From an uncultured Actinomycetes bacterium (GTDB taxonomy: Bacteria; Actinomycetota; Acidimicrobiia; Acidimicrobiales; Acidimicrobilacustridaceae), in the NCBI GenBank assembly GCA_945957335.1, contig CAMFLJ010000004.1, positions 1-30,806 of the forward strand: a stretch of 30,806 bases of DNA, given 5' to 3'. A program made the position numbers and the translations under genes. Positions 16,206 through 22,567 of this stretch are shown in pieces (positions within the stretch are counted from its first letter, which is position 1; every line of letters begins with the position of its first letter). The notes under the pieces are model-generated. The model was given only the letters and a program-made list of their open reading frames with translations. It did no database searches and was not told the origin of the DNA.

Positions 16206-17021
16206 TCAGAGGATGCCGTCGCGCTGGGCGTCGTAGACGGTGGGGACGGTGGCCCGGAAGCCGAGCGCCCTCGCCGTCGAGGTGTCGAGGTGCCCCGACC
16301 ACGGGTGCTCGAGCGGCTCGTCGGAGGACGGGATCTCCGATCCGGCGATGCCGGCGAGCTCGCCGATGGTGGCCGACGCGTCGGCGACGACGTTGACGAT
16401 GCGTCCGTCGGTGGCGCCGGTCAGCGAGAGCTCGACCATCTGGGCGACGTCGCGGTGGTGGACCACGGCGAGCGCCCGCGCCGGGTGCCAGCTCATCCGC
16501 GGGATGAGGTCGGGGACGGCGTCGATGTGCCCGTCGCCGTCGCCGTACACGAAGCCGAGGCGCAGGATCGACCAGGTGAGGCCGCTGGCCCTCAGCTCGG
16601 CCTCTGCGGCGATCTTGCTGGCGGGATAGGCGTCGGTGGCCTCGAGGGGGTCGTCCTCCCGGGCGGGCCGGACGCCTGTGGTGCCGTAGACGAGGCTGGT
16701 GCTGGCCATCACCAGACGGGCCTCGGGCGCGGCGGCCTTCGTGGCGGCGATGAGGTTGCGGGTGCCCTCGAGGTTGACCCTGCGGATGCCCTCGACGTCG
16801 TCGGTGCGGAACAGGGCCGCGAGGTGGACCACCGCATCGACGCCGTCGAGAGCGTCCGGCAGCCGGTCCGGCTGCAGCAGATCGCCCTCCACCGGGGTGA
16901 TGCCGGGCGGCAGCTCCCGACCGGGCCGGACGAGCGCCCGACAGTCGTGGCCCGCGTCGAGCAGGCGAGGCAGCAGGCGGGCTCCGACCAGGCCGGTTCC
17001 GCCGGTGACGAGGATCTTCAT
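16206..17021 (-). CDS. NAD-dependent epimerase/dehydratase family protein (extended SDR)
   Basis: 271 residues. ATG 17021 has AAGGAG five bases upstream and leaves the nucleotide-binding motif MKILVTGGTGLVG at the N-terminus, as in extended SDRs. The active-site pair is in DAYPASKIAAEAEL (YxxxK), with a preceding VMASTSLVYG serine segment. Mid-protein VVHLAALF and GTRNLIAATK are typical. It probably acts on a nucleotide sugar, steroid or flavonoid-like carbonyl; the substrate is unknown. Its promoter overlaps a palindrome next to a divergent MarR regulator, so repression by that protein is likely. Confidence 0.88.
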   Translation of the reverse strand: MKILVTGGTGLVGARLLPRLLDAGHDCRALVRPGRELPPGITPVEGDLLQPDRLPDALDGVDAVVHLAALFRTDDVEGIRRVNLEGTRNLIAATKAAAPEARLVMASTSLVYGTTGVRPAREDDPLEATDAYPASKIAAEAELRASGLTWSILRLGFVYGDGDGHIDAVPDLIPRMSWHPARALAVVHHRDVAQMVELSLTGATDGRIVNVVADASATIGELAGIAGSEIPSSDEPLEHPWSGHLDTSTARALGFRATVPTVYDAQRDGIL

Positions 17022-17073
17022 GCGCACTCCTTGCCGAGGCCCGTGGCTCGGTCGGCCACGGACGAGACTGCAG

Positions 17074-17102
17074 AGCATACTGATGATCAGTACTGCTGAC
17101 AA
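17074..17102 (-). promoter_or_regulatory. Sigma-70-type promoter of the epimerase gene (TTGTCA - 17 - TATGCT)
   Basis: On the minus strand, -35 TTGTCA (17097-17102) and -10 TATGCT (17074-17079) are separated by exactly 17 bases. This is the best-formed minus-strand promoter in the window. The spacer holds most of the palindrome at 17078-17092. Confidence 0.7.
17078..17092. promoter_or_regulatory. Putative MarR operator (TACTGAT-G-ATCAGTA)
   Basis: A perfect palindrome with 7-base arms around one central base. It overlaps the -10 and spacer of the epimerase promoter and lies 36 bases before the MarR start. Its size and A/T content are typical of MarR operators. Confidence 0.7.
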
Positions 17103-17113
17103 TCAGGAACGCA

Positions 17114-17119
17114 TAGAAT
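17114..17119 (+). promoter_or_regulatory. Putative leaderless -10 element (TAGAAT) of the MarR gene
   Basis: TAGAAT lies 8 bases before ATG 17128, with no Shine-Dalgarno. Confidence 0.45.
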
Positions 17120-17127
17120 TCCGGCTC

Positions 17128-17568
17128 ATGGACGAACGGACCCCGCTGGAGGTGCACGATCGGCTCGGCTACCTCGTGAAGCACGCCTTCGTGCTGATGG
17201 AGGAGCTCAACGACCGGGCCCTCGCCCCGTTCGACCTGACCGGGCGGGAGCTGGCACTGCTCATGACCCTCGCCGATCTGGGGTCTCCCTCGCAGCAGGA
17301 GGCTGCCGAGGCGCTCCACATCGACCGGACGACGATGGTCGCCTACGTGGATCTGCTCGAGTCGAAGGGCTTCGTCGAGCGACGACCAGACCCGAGCGAT
17401 CGGCGGCGCAACGTCGTCGAGCTCACCGACCTGGGTCGGCGCGCGCTCCGGAAGGGGAGGCAGGCGAGCGACGCCGCCGAGCAGGAGCTGCTGGCACCGC
17501 TGAGCGAGGTCGATCGTCGCCGGCTGCGCCAGGCGCTCTCCGCCATCGCCGGCCCCGGTCGCGCCTGA
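17128..17568 (+). CDS. MarR family transcriptional regulator
   Basis: 146 residues, the usual MarR length. The winged helix-turn-helix is visible: LTGRELALLMTLADLG, the recognition region SQQEAAEALHIDRTTMVAYVDLLESKGFVERRPDPSDRRRNVVELT (about 55-100), and a C-terminal dimerisation helix. DRRRN is the classic wing. It is transcribed divergently from the epimerase gene, with a perfect palindrome between them. It therefore probably represses both and is released by a small aromatic or lipophilic ligand; the ligand is unknown. Confidence 0.93.
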   Translation: MDERTPLEVHDRLGYLVKHAFVLMEELNDRALAPFDLTGRELALLMTLADLGSPSQQEAAEALHIDRTTMVAYVDLLESKGFVERRPDPSDRRRNVVELTDLGRRALRKGRQASDAAEQELLAPLSEVDRRRLRQALSAIAGPGRA

Positions 17569-17596
17569 TCCACCGGAGCGCGGACGGCAGCCGGGG

Positions 17597-18034
17597 TCAG
17601 CCGAGCTCCTCGGCGAGGCCGAGGAGGAGGCCGCCGGGGCCACGCACGTAGCAGAGGAGGTAGGCGTCCTCGAAGCGCACGACCTCACCGACGAGCTCGG
17701 CGCCGAGCGGGCCGATGAGGGCGAGCGTCTCGTCGAGGTCGTCGACGGCGAACATCATCCGGAGGTAGCCGAGCGAGTTCACCGGCGCGTCCCGGTGGTC
17801 ACCCACGACGGCCGGCTCGAGGAACTGTGAGAGCTCGAGGCGGCTGTGCCCGTCGGGGGTGCGCATCATGGCGATCTCCACCCGCTGGTCGCCCAGCCCG
17901 GTGACCCGACCGGCCCACGGCCCCTCGATCAGGCCCCGGCCCTCCAGCTCGAGGCCGAGCGCCTCGAGGAACTCGATCGTCGTCGTCAGGTCGTCGACGA
18001 CGATCCCCATGTTGTCCATCCGTCGGATCGCCAC
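17597..18034 (-). CDS. VOC family (glyoxalase/bleomycin-resistance-like) protein
   Basis: 145 residues with two beta-alpha-beta-beta-beta modules: MDNMGIVVDDLTTTIEFLEALG in the first, LGYLRMMFAVDDLDETLALI in the second. The GTG start at 18034 has GAGGGAGA upstream. Positions that hold metal in classical VOC enzymes look altered. Asn replaces the first histidine (MDNMG), Leu-Arg stands where His is usual (LGYLRMM), and Gly stands in the last strand (LLLGLAEEL). I recall actinobacterial relatives with the same pattern, so this may be a metal-free binding branch. Role unknown, possibly ligand sequestration or non-metal catalysis. Confidence 0.85.
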   Translation of the reverse strand: MAIRRMDNMGIVVDDLTTTIEFLEALGLELEGRGLIEGPWAGRVTGLGDQRVEIAMMRTPDGHSRLELSQFLEPAVVGDHRDAPVNSLGYLRMMFAVDDLDETLALIGPLGAELVGEVVRFEDAYLLCYVRGPGGLLLGLAEELG

Positions 18035-18099
18035 GTGTCTCCCTCGGTGCTGCTGGTCGACCGGATCGGCCGACCACTGCCTACCCGAGTGGCGCGGGC

Positions 18100-18486
18100 T
18101 CAGGCTCCGAGAAGCCCGACGACGCCGAGGGTGCCGTCGGCGGCGAGCGGCACCGGCTGCTCCCGCACGACGGCGTCGACCGGCAGCGGCCCGTAGATGT
18201 GGGGGAACGTCTCGCCCGGCTTGTCGGACGCCTCGACCCGGATCTCCGACGGCACCCTCGAGGTGTCGACGGTCAGCAGGACCACGTCCTCACGTCCGGC
18301 GTAGACGACGTCGGCGATGACCGGTGCCTGGTGAGGCTTCGAGCAGTGGATGAAGCCCACGTCGTCGAGCGAGTGGCCGAGCGTCGACCGGCGGTACTGC
18401 CCGTCGGCCGACGCCTGCGCCTCGGCCCACTCATCGCGGAGGGCCAGGTGGTAGACGACGTCGGGCACGGCCTCGTTCTGGGTCAT
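18100..18486 (-). CDS. DUF952 domain-containing protein
   Basis: 128 residues. VVYHLALRDEW at the start, GFIHCSKPHQ in the middle and FPHIYGPLPVDAVV near the end are the usual DUF952 landmarks. The family is found alone or beside glutathione-transferase-like genes, and its function is unknown. The conserved histidine and serine in FIHCS and the HIYG motif suggest an active or binding site. ATG 18486 fits the family's start; CACACT lies 6 bases upstream and there is no Shine-Dalgarno. It may be read independently of the neighbouring SDR. Confidence 0.88.
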   Translation of the reverse strand: MTQNEAVPDVVYHLALRDEWAEAQASADGQYRRSTLGHSLDDVGFIHCSKPHQAPVIADVVYAGREDVVLLTVDTSRVPSEIRVEASDKPGETFPHIYGPLPVDAVVREQPVPLAADGTLGVVGLLGA

Positions 18487-18568
18487 GGCCCCAGTGTGTC
18501 CCCGGGTTGGCTCGGAGGTGGTGGTCGGGGCGACCACATCCGAGCCAGCTCGGGAAGGTGGGTGGGGC

Positions 18569-19378
18569 TCAGAGGTCGGGGATGGCCTTGGGGACGAGGT
18601 CCTCGGCGGCGAGGCCGTCGACCTCGAGGTTCTTGCCGGTGATCCACGACGACGCCGGCGAGGCGAGGAAGAGCACGGCGCGGGCGATGTCCTCGGGTAG
18701 GCCGTTGCGGCGCATGGCGGTGCGCTCGGCCATCTGCTCGCGCACCTCGTCAGGCACGTAGCGGCGCAGCGCGGCCGTCTCGACCGCACCGGGCAGCACG
18801 CCGTTGACGCGCACCCGAGGTGCGAGGTCGGCGGCCATCAGCCGGGTGAGCTGGGCGACGGCGGCCTTGGTGAGCGAGTGGGTGAGCGTGCCCCGGCCGG
18901 CGTTGCGGCCGGCCACCGAGCCGATGTTGACGATCGACCCGCCGCCCACGGCGAGCATGTGCGGCACGGCGAGGCGGCCGAGCTCGAAGGCGGCCGACAC
19001 GTTGAAGTGGAACGAGGACTCGAGCTGCTTCACCGTGGTGTCGAGGAACGGCTTGGAGACCGAGCCGCCGGCGTTGTTGACGAGCACGTCGAGGCGGCCC
19101 AGCTCGGCGACGGTGGTGTCGACCACGCCGGCGAGGTGGTCGAGGTTGTTCACGTCGCCCGGCAGCACGATCGCCCGGCGGCCCCGGGCCCGGACCTCGT
19201 CGGCGACGGCGTCGAGGTCGGCCTCGGTGCGGGCGGTGAGGGCGACGTCGGCCCCCACGTCGGCCAGCGCCACGGCGGTGGCGGCGCCGATGCCCTGCCC
19301 GGCCCCGGTGATGAGCGCGACCCGCCCGTCGAGGCGGAACGAGTCGAGTGTGGCGTTGAGCGTGTGGTCATCCCCCAT
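18569..19378 (-). CDS. SDR family oxidoreductase with His in place of the catalytic Tyr
   Basis: 269-residue classical SDR. TGAGQGIG (24-31) binds the cofactor, NNAGG is at 101-105, Asn126 and Ser154 are in place, and APRVRVNGVLPGAVET is typical. In the active-site motif the sequence is THSLTKAAV, so His167 stands four residues before Lys171 where tyrosine is expected. The protein is otherwise full length and well conserved, which argues for an altered chemistry or substrate-assisted catalysis over decay. It begins ATGGGGGA, with TAGCCT 8 bases upstream and no Shine-Dalgarno. Substrate unknown. Confidence 0.87.
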   Translation of the reverse strand: MGDDHTLNATLDSFRLDGRVALITGAGQGIGAATAVALADVGADVALTARTEADLDAVADEVRARGRRAIVLPGDVNNLDHLAGVVDTTVAELGRLDVLVNNAGGSVSKPFLDTTVKQLESSFHFNVSAAFELGRLAVPHMLAVGGGSIVNIGSVAGRNAGRGTLTHSLTKAAVAQLTRLMAADLAPRVRVNGVLPGAVETAALRRYVPDEVREQMAERTAMRRNGLPEDIARAVLFLASPASSWITGKNLEVDGLAAEDLVPKAIPDL

Positions 19379-19386
19379 GGCGGCGC

Positions 19387-19392
19387 AGGCTA
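19387..19392 (-). promoter_or_regulatory. Putative leaderless -10 element (TAGCCT) of the SDR gene
   Basis: TAGCCT on the minus strand is 8 bases before ATG 19378; no ribosome site. It lies only 12 bases past the stop of the upstream small gene, so the SDR probably has its own promoter inside this tight junction. Confidence 0.45.
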
Positions 19393-19403
19393 GCGACGGC
19401 CCG

Positions 19404-19781
19404 TCAGGCGGCCGCCGGGGAGGGCGGCCAGCGTTCGCGCCCGGCGTCGGTGGCGGCGGCCGGGCGGGCCGGGGTGCGGGCCACCACGCAACCGTGGTCG
19501 GTGACGAGCACGTCCAGCCGGGTGAAGCGGGCGAGGGCCCGGTCGCGCTCGACGCGGGTCGCCATGTCGACGGGGCGGGCGGGCCACGCCTCGGCGTCGA
19601 GCACGTCCTGCACGGGCGAGGTCGGGGTCCCGGTGGCGGCCGTCGCGGGGCGGTCGGTCCGGCGGGCCCGACCCGCGGGGTGGACGATGCCGGGCGGGAG
19701 CAGCGCGGCCGGATCGGTGCGGTCGACGAGCTCGAGCGGCTCGTCGGTGGTGGTCGCCTCGGTGGCGGTGAGCGTGGTCAT
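19404..19781 (-). CDS. Small hypothetical protein
   Basis: 125 residues, no family recognised. ATG 19781 has a strong AGGAGG seven bases upstream, which supports real translation. The N-terminal third is rich in Thr, Glu and Asp (MTTLTATEATTTDEPLE), the middle in Pro, Ala and Arg. The second half has a possible folded piece, VERDRALARFTRLDVLVTDHGCVVARTP. No signal peptide or membrane helix. It could be a small lineage-specific protein. The strong ribosome site is the main support; the reading frame itself is of modest quality. Confidence 0.55.
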   Translation of the reverse strand: MTTLTATEATTTDEPLELVDRTDPAALLPPGIVHPAGRARRTDRPATAATGTPTSPVQDVLDAEAWPARPVDMATRVERDRALARFTRLDVLVTDHGCVVARTPARPAAATDAGRERWPPSPAAA

Positions 19782-19844
19782 GGCGGGCCTCCTGGGTTCG
19801 GTGCCGAGGTGCGTCCTCGATCTGGGAACCACTGTGGGGGCCGT

Positions 19845-19864
19845 GCCTCACACGCCGGTGAGGC
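19845..19864. terminator. Hairpin downstream of the HD-domain gene
   Basis: GCCTCAC, loop ACGCCG, GTGAGGC: a perfect 7-bp stem 38 bases past the stop of the HD gene (minus strand) and upstream of the small hypothetical gene. A likely GC-type terminator. Confidence 0.5.
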
Positions 19865-19902
19865 CCACCTGAGACTTCGCGCAGAGCGCCGGTGCCGCCG
19901 GC

Positions 19903-20475
19903 TCAGTCGCCGCCGAAGCCGCTCGCCGGCCGGGCGAAGACCTCGCGCACCATCGGCTCGAACGCCTCGATGGGCAGCGTGTCGTAGGCGGGGTCGAAGG
20001 CCTGCTGGTCCCACTCGCCGCAGAAGCGGACGGCGGCGTCGAAGTGGGGGCTGCCGCGGTAGCGCTCGCGGGCGTCGCGGTCGAAGCCGATCTTGTGCCA
20101 GTAGTGGTAGCCCTGGAACACGCCGTGGTGGCGCACCACCCAGGCGGCCTCCTCGTCGACGTAGGGCGAGAGGATGGCGGCGGCGAGCTCGCTGTGGTTG
20201 GCCGGGGCCAGGGCGTCGCCGATGTCGTGGAAGAGCGCGGTGACCACCATGTCGGTGCCGGCGCCGTCGCGCAGGGCGCGGGTGGCGGTCTGCAGCGAGT
20301 GCTCGTAGCGGTCGACCTGGTAGCCGAGCGTGGGGCCCTTGAGCGTGTCGAGCTGCTCCAGCAGCCGGTCGGCGACGCGGTCGTTGAGGTGGAGTTGCGC
20401 CTCGGAGATCACCACCGCCAGCTCCTCGGGCGTGGCGTCGTCCATGCGGGTGAACGTGCCGTTCGTCGTGGCCAT
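19903..20475 (-). CDS. HD-domain protein, possible mixed-valent diiron oxygenase (PhnZ/TmpB-like)
   Basis: 190 residues. HD-domain ligands can be placed as His59 (RYEHSLQ), His83-Asp84 (FHDIGD), His94 (NHSE), His116/117 (VRHHG) and an Asp near 156 (EWDQQAFDP). The set resembles the six-ligand sites of PhnZ/TmpB-type HD oxygenases more than a simple phosphohydrolase. The C-terminal DPAYDTLPIEAFEPMVREVF is characteristic of the subfamily. It may oxidise a small phosphonate or amine, or be a phosphohydrolase; no phosphonate genes are adjacent. ATG 20475 is preceded by AGGGGGG. It is divergent from a TetR gene. Confidence 0.78.
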   Translation of the reverse strand: MATTNGTFTRMDDATPEELAVVISEAQLHLNDRVADRLLEQLDTLKGPTLGYQVDRYEHSLQTATRALRDGAGTDMVVTALFHDIGDALAPANHSELAAAILSPYVDEEAAWVVRHHGVFQGYHYWHKIGFDRDARERYRGSPHFDAAVRFCGEWDQQAFDPAYDTLPIEAFEPMVREVFARPASGFGGD

Positions 20476-20506
20476 GGCGGAACCCCCCTGCTCGCCGGCC
20501 CGGCCG

Positions 20507-20512
20507 AGCGTA
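20507..20512 (-). promoter_or_regulatory. Possible -10 element (TACGCT) of the HD-domain gene
   Basis: TACGCT on the minus strand lies 31 bases before ATG 20475, leaving room for a leader containing the AGGGGGG ribosome site. No clear -35. Confidence 0.35.
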
Positions 20513-20545
20513 GCCACGCCGTCGCGCTCGTCGCGTGGTCGCTCG

Positions 20546-20551
20546 TAAGCT
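20546..20551 (+). promoter_or_regulatory. Putative leaderless -10 element (TAAGCT) of the TetR gene
   Basis: TAAGCT lies 6 bases before the GTG at 20558 and no Shine-Dalgarno is present. Confidence 0.45.
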
Positions 20552-20557
20552 CCGCCG

Positions 20558-21238
20558 GTGCCCCGCGACGCGACCGAGACCAGGCGGAAGCTGCTCGACG
20601 CCGCGGCGCGCACCTTCGCCGAGCAGGGCGTCCGCAACGCCTCGATGGTCGAGATCACCCGACGCGCCGGGCAACGCAACAGCGGCGCGCTGCACTACCA
20701 CTTCGGCTCACGCGAGGGGGTCCTGTGCGCGGTGCTGGCCGAGCACACCGAGTTCCTCGCGACCCGCGAGGGCGAGCTGCTGGCCGCCGCCCAGGCCGGG
20801 CCGGAGGGTGACGTCGCCGCCGTGGTCGAGGCCGTCGTGCGCCCGGCGGCGGAGCTGGCCGAGAGCGGCTGGCGGGGCCGGTCGTTCCTGTTGATCCTGG
20901 CCGACCTGGTCGAGGAGGACCCGGCCACCTTCGGGCCCGAGCTGAGCGACGTGCTGGCCCGCACCGGCGGGGACGCCGTCTACGCCGAGCTGATGCGCCG
21001 GCTGCCGAAGCTGCCCGAGCCGGTGGTGATCGAGCGCCTGTCGATCATGACGATGGTGATCCTGCGGGCCGTGGCCGACCGGGCCCGGGTGCACGAGATG
21101 CAGTCCGCCGCCGAACGACGGGGCCGGGCCCAGCTGCCCTACGAGGGCTTCGTCGAGAACCTGGTGGCGATGCTCGCCGCGGCGGTCGCCGCACCCGACC
21201 GGGTGACGAAGCCCGGCTCCCGTCGCGCGAGCCGTTGA
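20558..21238 (+). CDS. TetR/AcrR family transcriptional regulator
   Basis: 226 residues with a GTG start. The helix-turn-helix is at about residues 8-55: ETRRKLLDAAARTFAEQGVRNASMVEITRRAGQ, then GALHYHFGSREGVL, the YHF signature of TetR proteins. The C-terminal ligand domain is not assignable. Its stop codon overlaps the -35 of the next gene's promoter, whose spacer contains a short palindrome, so control of the downstream sulfotransferase and binding-protein genes is plausible. It is also divergent from the HD-domain gene. Confidence 0.9.
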   Translation: MPRDATETRRKLLDAAARTFAEQGVRNASMVEITRRAGQRNSGALHYHFGSREGVLCAVLAEHTEFLATREGELLAAAQAGPEGDVAAVVEAVVRPAAELAESGWRGRSFLLILADLVEEDPATFGPELSDVLARTGGDAVYAELMRRLPKLPEPVVIERLSIMTMVILRAVADRARVHEMQSAAERRGRAQLPYEGFVENLVAMLAAAVAAPDRVTKPGSRRASR

Positions 21239-21263
21239 CGTAAAGAGCCCTCTTCACTACGGT
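21235..21263 (+). promoter_or_regulatory. Sigma-70-type promoter of the second sulfotransferase gene (TTGACG - 17 - TACGGT)
   Basis: TTGACG (21235-21240) and TACGGT (21258-21263) are separated by exactly 17 bases. The -35 overlaps the TGA stop of the TetR gene. The spacer carries AAGAG-CC-CTCTT (21243-21254), a perfect short palindrome well placed for a repressor. Confidence 0.75.
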
Positions 21264-21274
21264 TCCCGGATCGA

Positions 21275-21294
21275 CCGGTGGTGGGGACCACCGG
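21275..21294 (+). promoter_or_regulatory. Perfect leader hairpin or operator (CCGGTGGT - GGGG - ACCACCGG)
   Basis: An 8-bp perfect stem with a 4-base loop, starting about 11 bases after the -10, so at or just after the expected transcription start. It ends 10 bases before the ribosome site GGGGGGAG (21305-21312). Could stabilise the 5' end of the mRNA or be a DNA operator. Confidence 0.55.
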
Positions 21295-21316
21295 GCCGGC
21301 GACCGGGGGGAGCTGG

Positions 21317-22507
21317 ATGGGGGAGAGCGCGACGAGCGCGGTGGGGGCCGGCCTCGACGCCGAGGCGCTCATGGCCGCCGCGGTGGAGCAGACCGGGCTG
21401 TCCGACTTCGGGCCGCCCTCGTTCCGAGAGGGCCTCGACGTCTACTGCGCGTCGGTGCCCGAGGCGCAGCTGAACGACATCGGCGCCATGGTGGCGCCGG
21501 CGAACGTCGTCGGGGCGCTCAGCAACCGCCTGAAGGTCATCGACTGGGCCAAGCAGCACCCGGAGGTCGCCGACGAGGAGATCGAGGCGCCGTTCGTGGT
21601 GGTCGGCATCTTCCGGGCCGGCACGACCCTGCTCAGCTACCTGCTCGAGAAGGACGACCGCCACCGGCCGCTGTTCGGCTGGGAGGCCCAGGACAGCGTG
21701 CCCCCGCCCGACCCGGCCCACCTGCACGACGACCCGCGCATCGAGGCCACCGTCGTCGGGCGCCAGATGCTCGACGCCATCAACCCGCAGATCAAGGTCG
21801 TGCAGAACGAGGAGCCCGACGGCCCCACCGAGTGCATCGCCGTGCTCAACCAGGACTTCAAGTCGCTGCTGTGGGAGGCGCTCACCAACGTGCCCACCTA
21901 CGGCGCGTGGCTCCACGGCACCGACCACGCGTCGGCCTACGAGTACCACCGCACCGTGCTGCAGGTGCTCCAGAGCGGCGGCCACCGCGGCCGCTGGTCG
22001 CTGAAGAGCCCGCACCACGTGCTGCACCTCGACGCGCTCACCGCGGTCTACCCCGACGCCCGCATCGTCGTGATGCACCGCGACCCGCTCGTGCTGTCGG
22101 CCAGCGTGTGCAGCCTGATCTCCACGCTCACCGGCACGTTCTCCGACGCCGACCACACCGCCTACATCGCCGAGCACTGGACCGACATGCTCGAGCGGTC
22201 GGTGGCCGCGCTGAACCAGTTCCGCGACGCCAACCCGCAGGTGCCGATCGTCGACGTGCAGTACGCCGACCTCACCAGCGACACCATCGCCACGATGGAG
22301 CGCGTCTACAACGCGTTCGACGACGAGCTCACCGGCCAGGCCCGCTCGGCCATGCAGGCCCACCTCGACTCGCGCCCGAAGGGCAAGCACGGCAGCCACC
22401 GCTACGACCTCGGCGAGTTCGGCCTCGACGGCCCGGCCCTCACCGAGCGGTTCGCCGGCTACGTCGAGCGCTACCAGATCCCGACCGAGGCCACCGGCCC
22501 GGCGTAG
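21317..22507 (+). CDS. PAPS-dependent sulfotransferase family protein (second copy)
   Basis: 396 residues. PAPS loop GIFRAGTT (97-104), SLKSPHHVLHLDALTAVYPDARIVV, and 3'-phosphate motif MHRDPLVLSAS (253-263). It shares layout with the sulfotransferase at 13995-15218, including the C-terminal KGKHGSHRYDLGEFGLD segment that parallels PGKHGVHSYRPEDYGID there. Overall the two look clearly diverged, so this is not a recent duplication. ATG 21317 was chosen for GGGGGGAG just upstream and the repeated ATGGGGGA start. An in-frame start at 21278 would lie inside the leader hairpin. Acceptor unknown. It is followed after 60 bases by a substrate-binding lipoprotein. Confidence 0.88.
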   Translation: MGESATSAVGAGLDAEALMAAAVEQTGLSDFGPPSFREGLDVYCASVPEAQLNDIGAMVAPANVVGALSNRLKVIDWAKQHPEVADEEIEAPFVVVGIFRAGTTLLSYLLEKDDRHRPLFGWEAQDSVPPPDPAHLHDDPRIEATVVGRQMLDAINPQIKVVQNEEPDGPTECIAVLNQDFKSLLWEALTNVPTYGAWLHGTDHASAYEYHRTVLQVLQSGGHRGRWSLKSPHHVLHLDALTAVYPDARIVVMHRDPLVLSASVCSLISTLTGTFSDADHTAYIAEHWTDMLERSVAALNQFRDANPQVPIVDVQYADLTSDTIATMERVYNAFDDELTGQARSAMQAHLDSRPKGKHGSHRYDLGEFGLDGPALTERFAGYVERYQIPTEATGPA

Positions 22508-22510
22508 GAA

Positions 22511-22531
22511 CGCGACCGGGGGGCGGTCGCG
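22511..22531 (+). terminator. Hairpin between sulfotransferase and binding-protein genes
   Basis: CGCGACCG, loop GGGGG, CGGTCGCG: a perfect 8-bp stem 3 bases past the sulfotransferase stop. It may be a partial terminator or an mRNA-stabilising stem within an operon. There is no T-run. Confidence 0.5.
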
Positions 22532-22567
22532 AATCGGCGCACCCGCGCCACGACAGGAGGGGAACAC

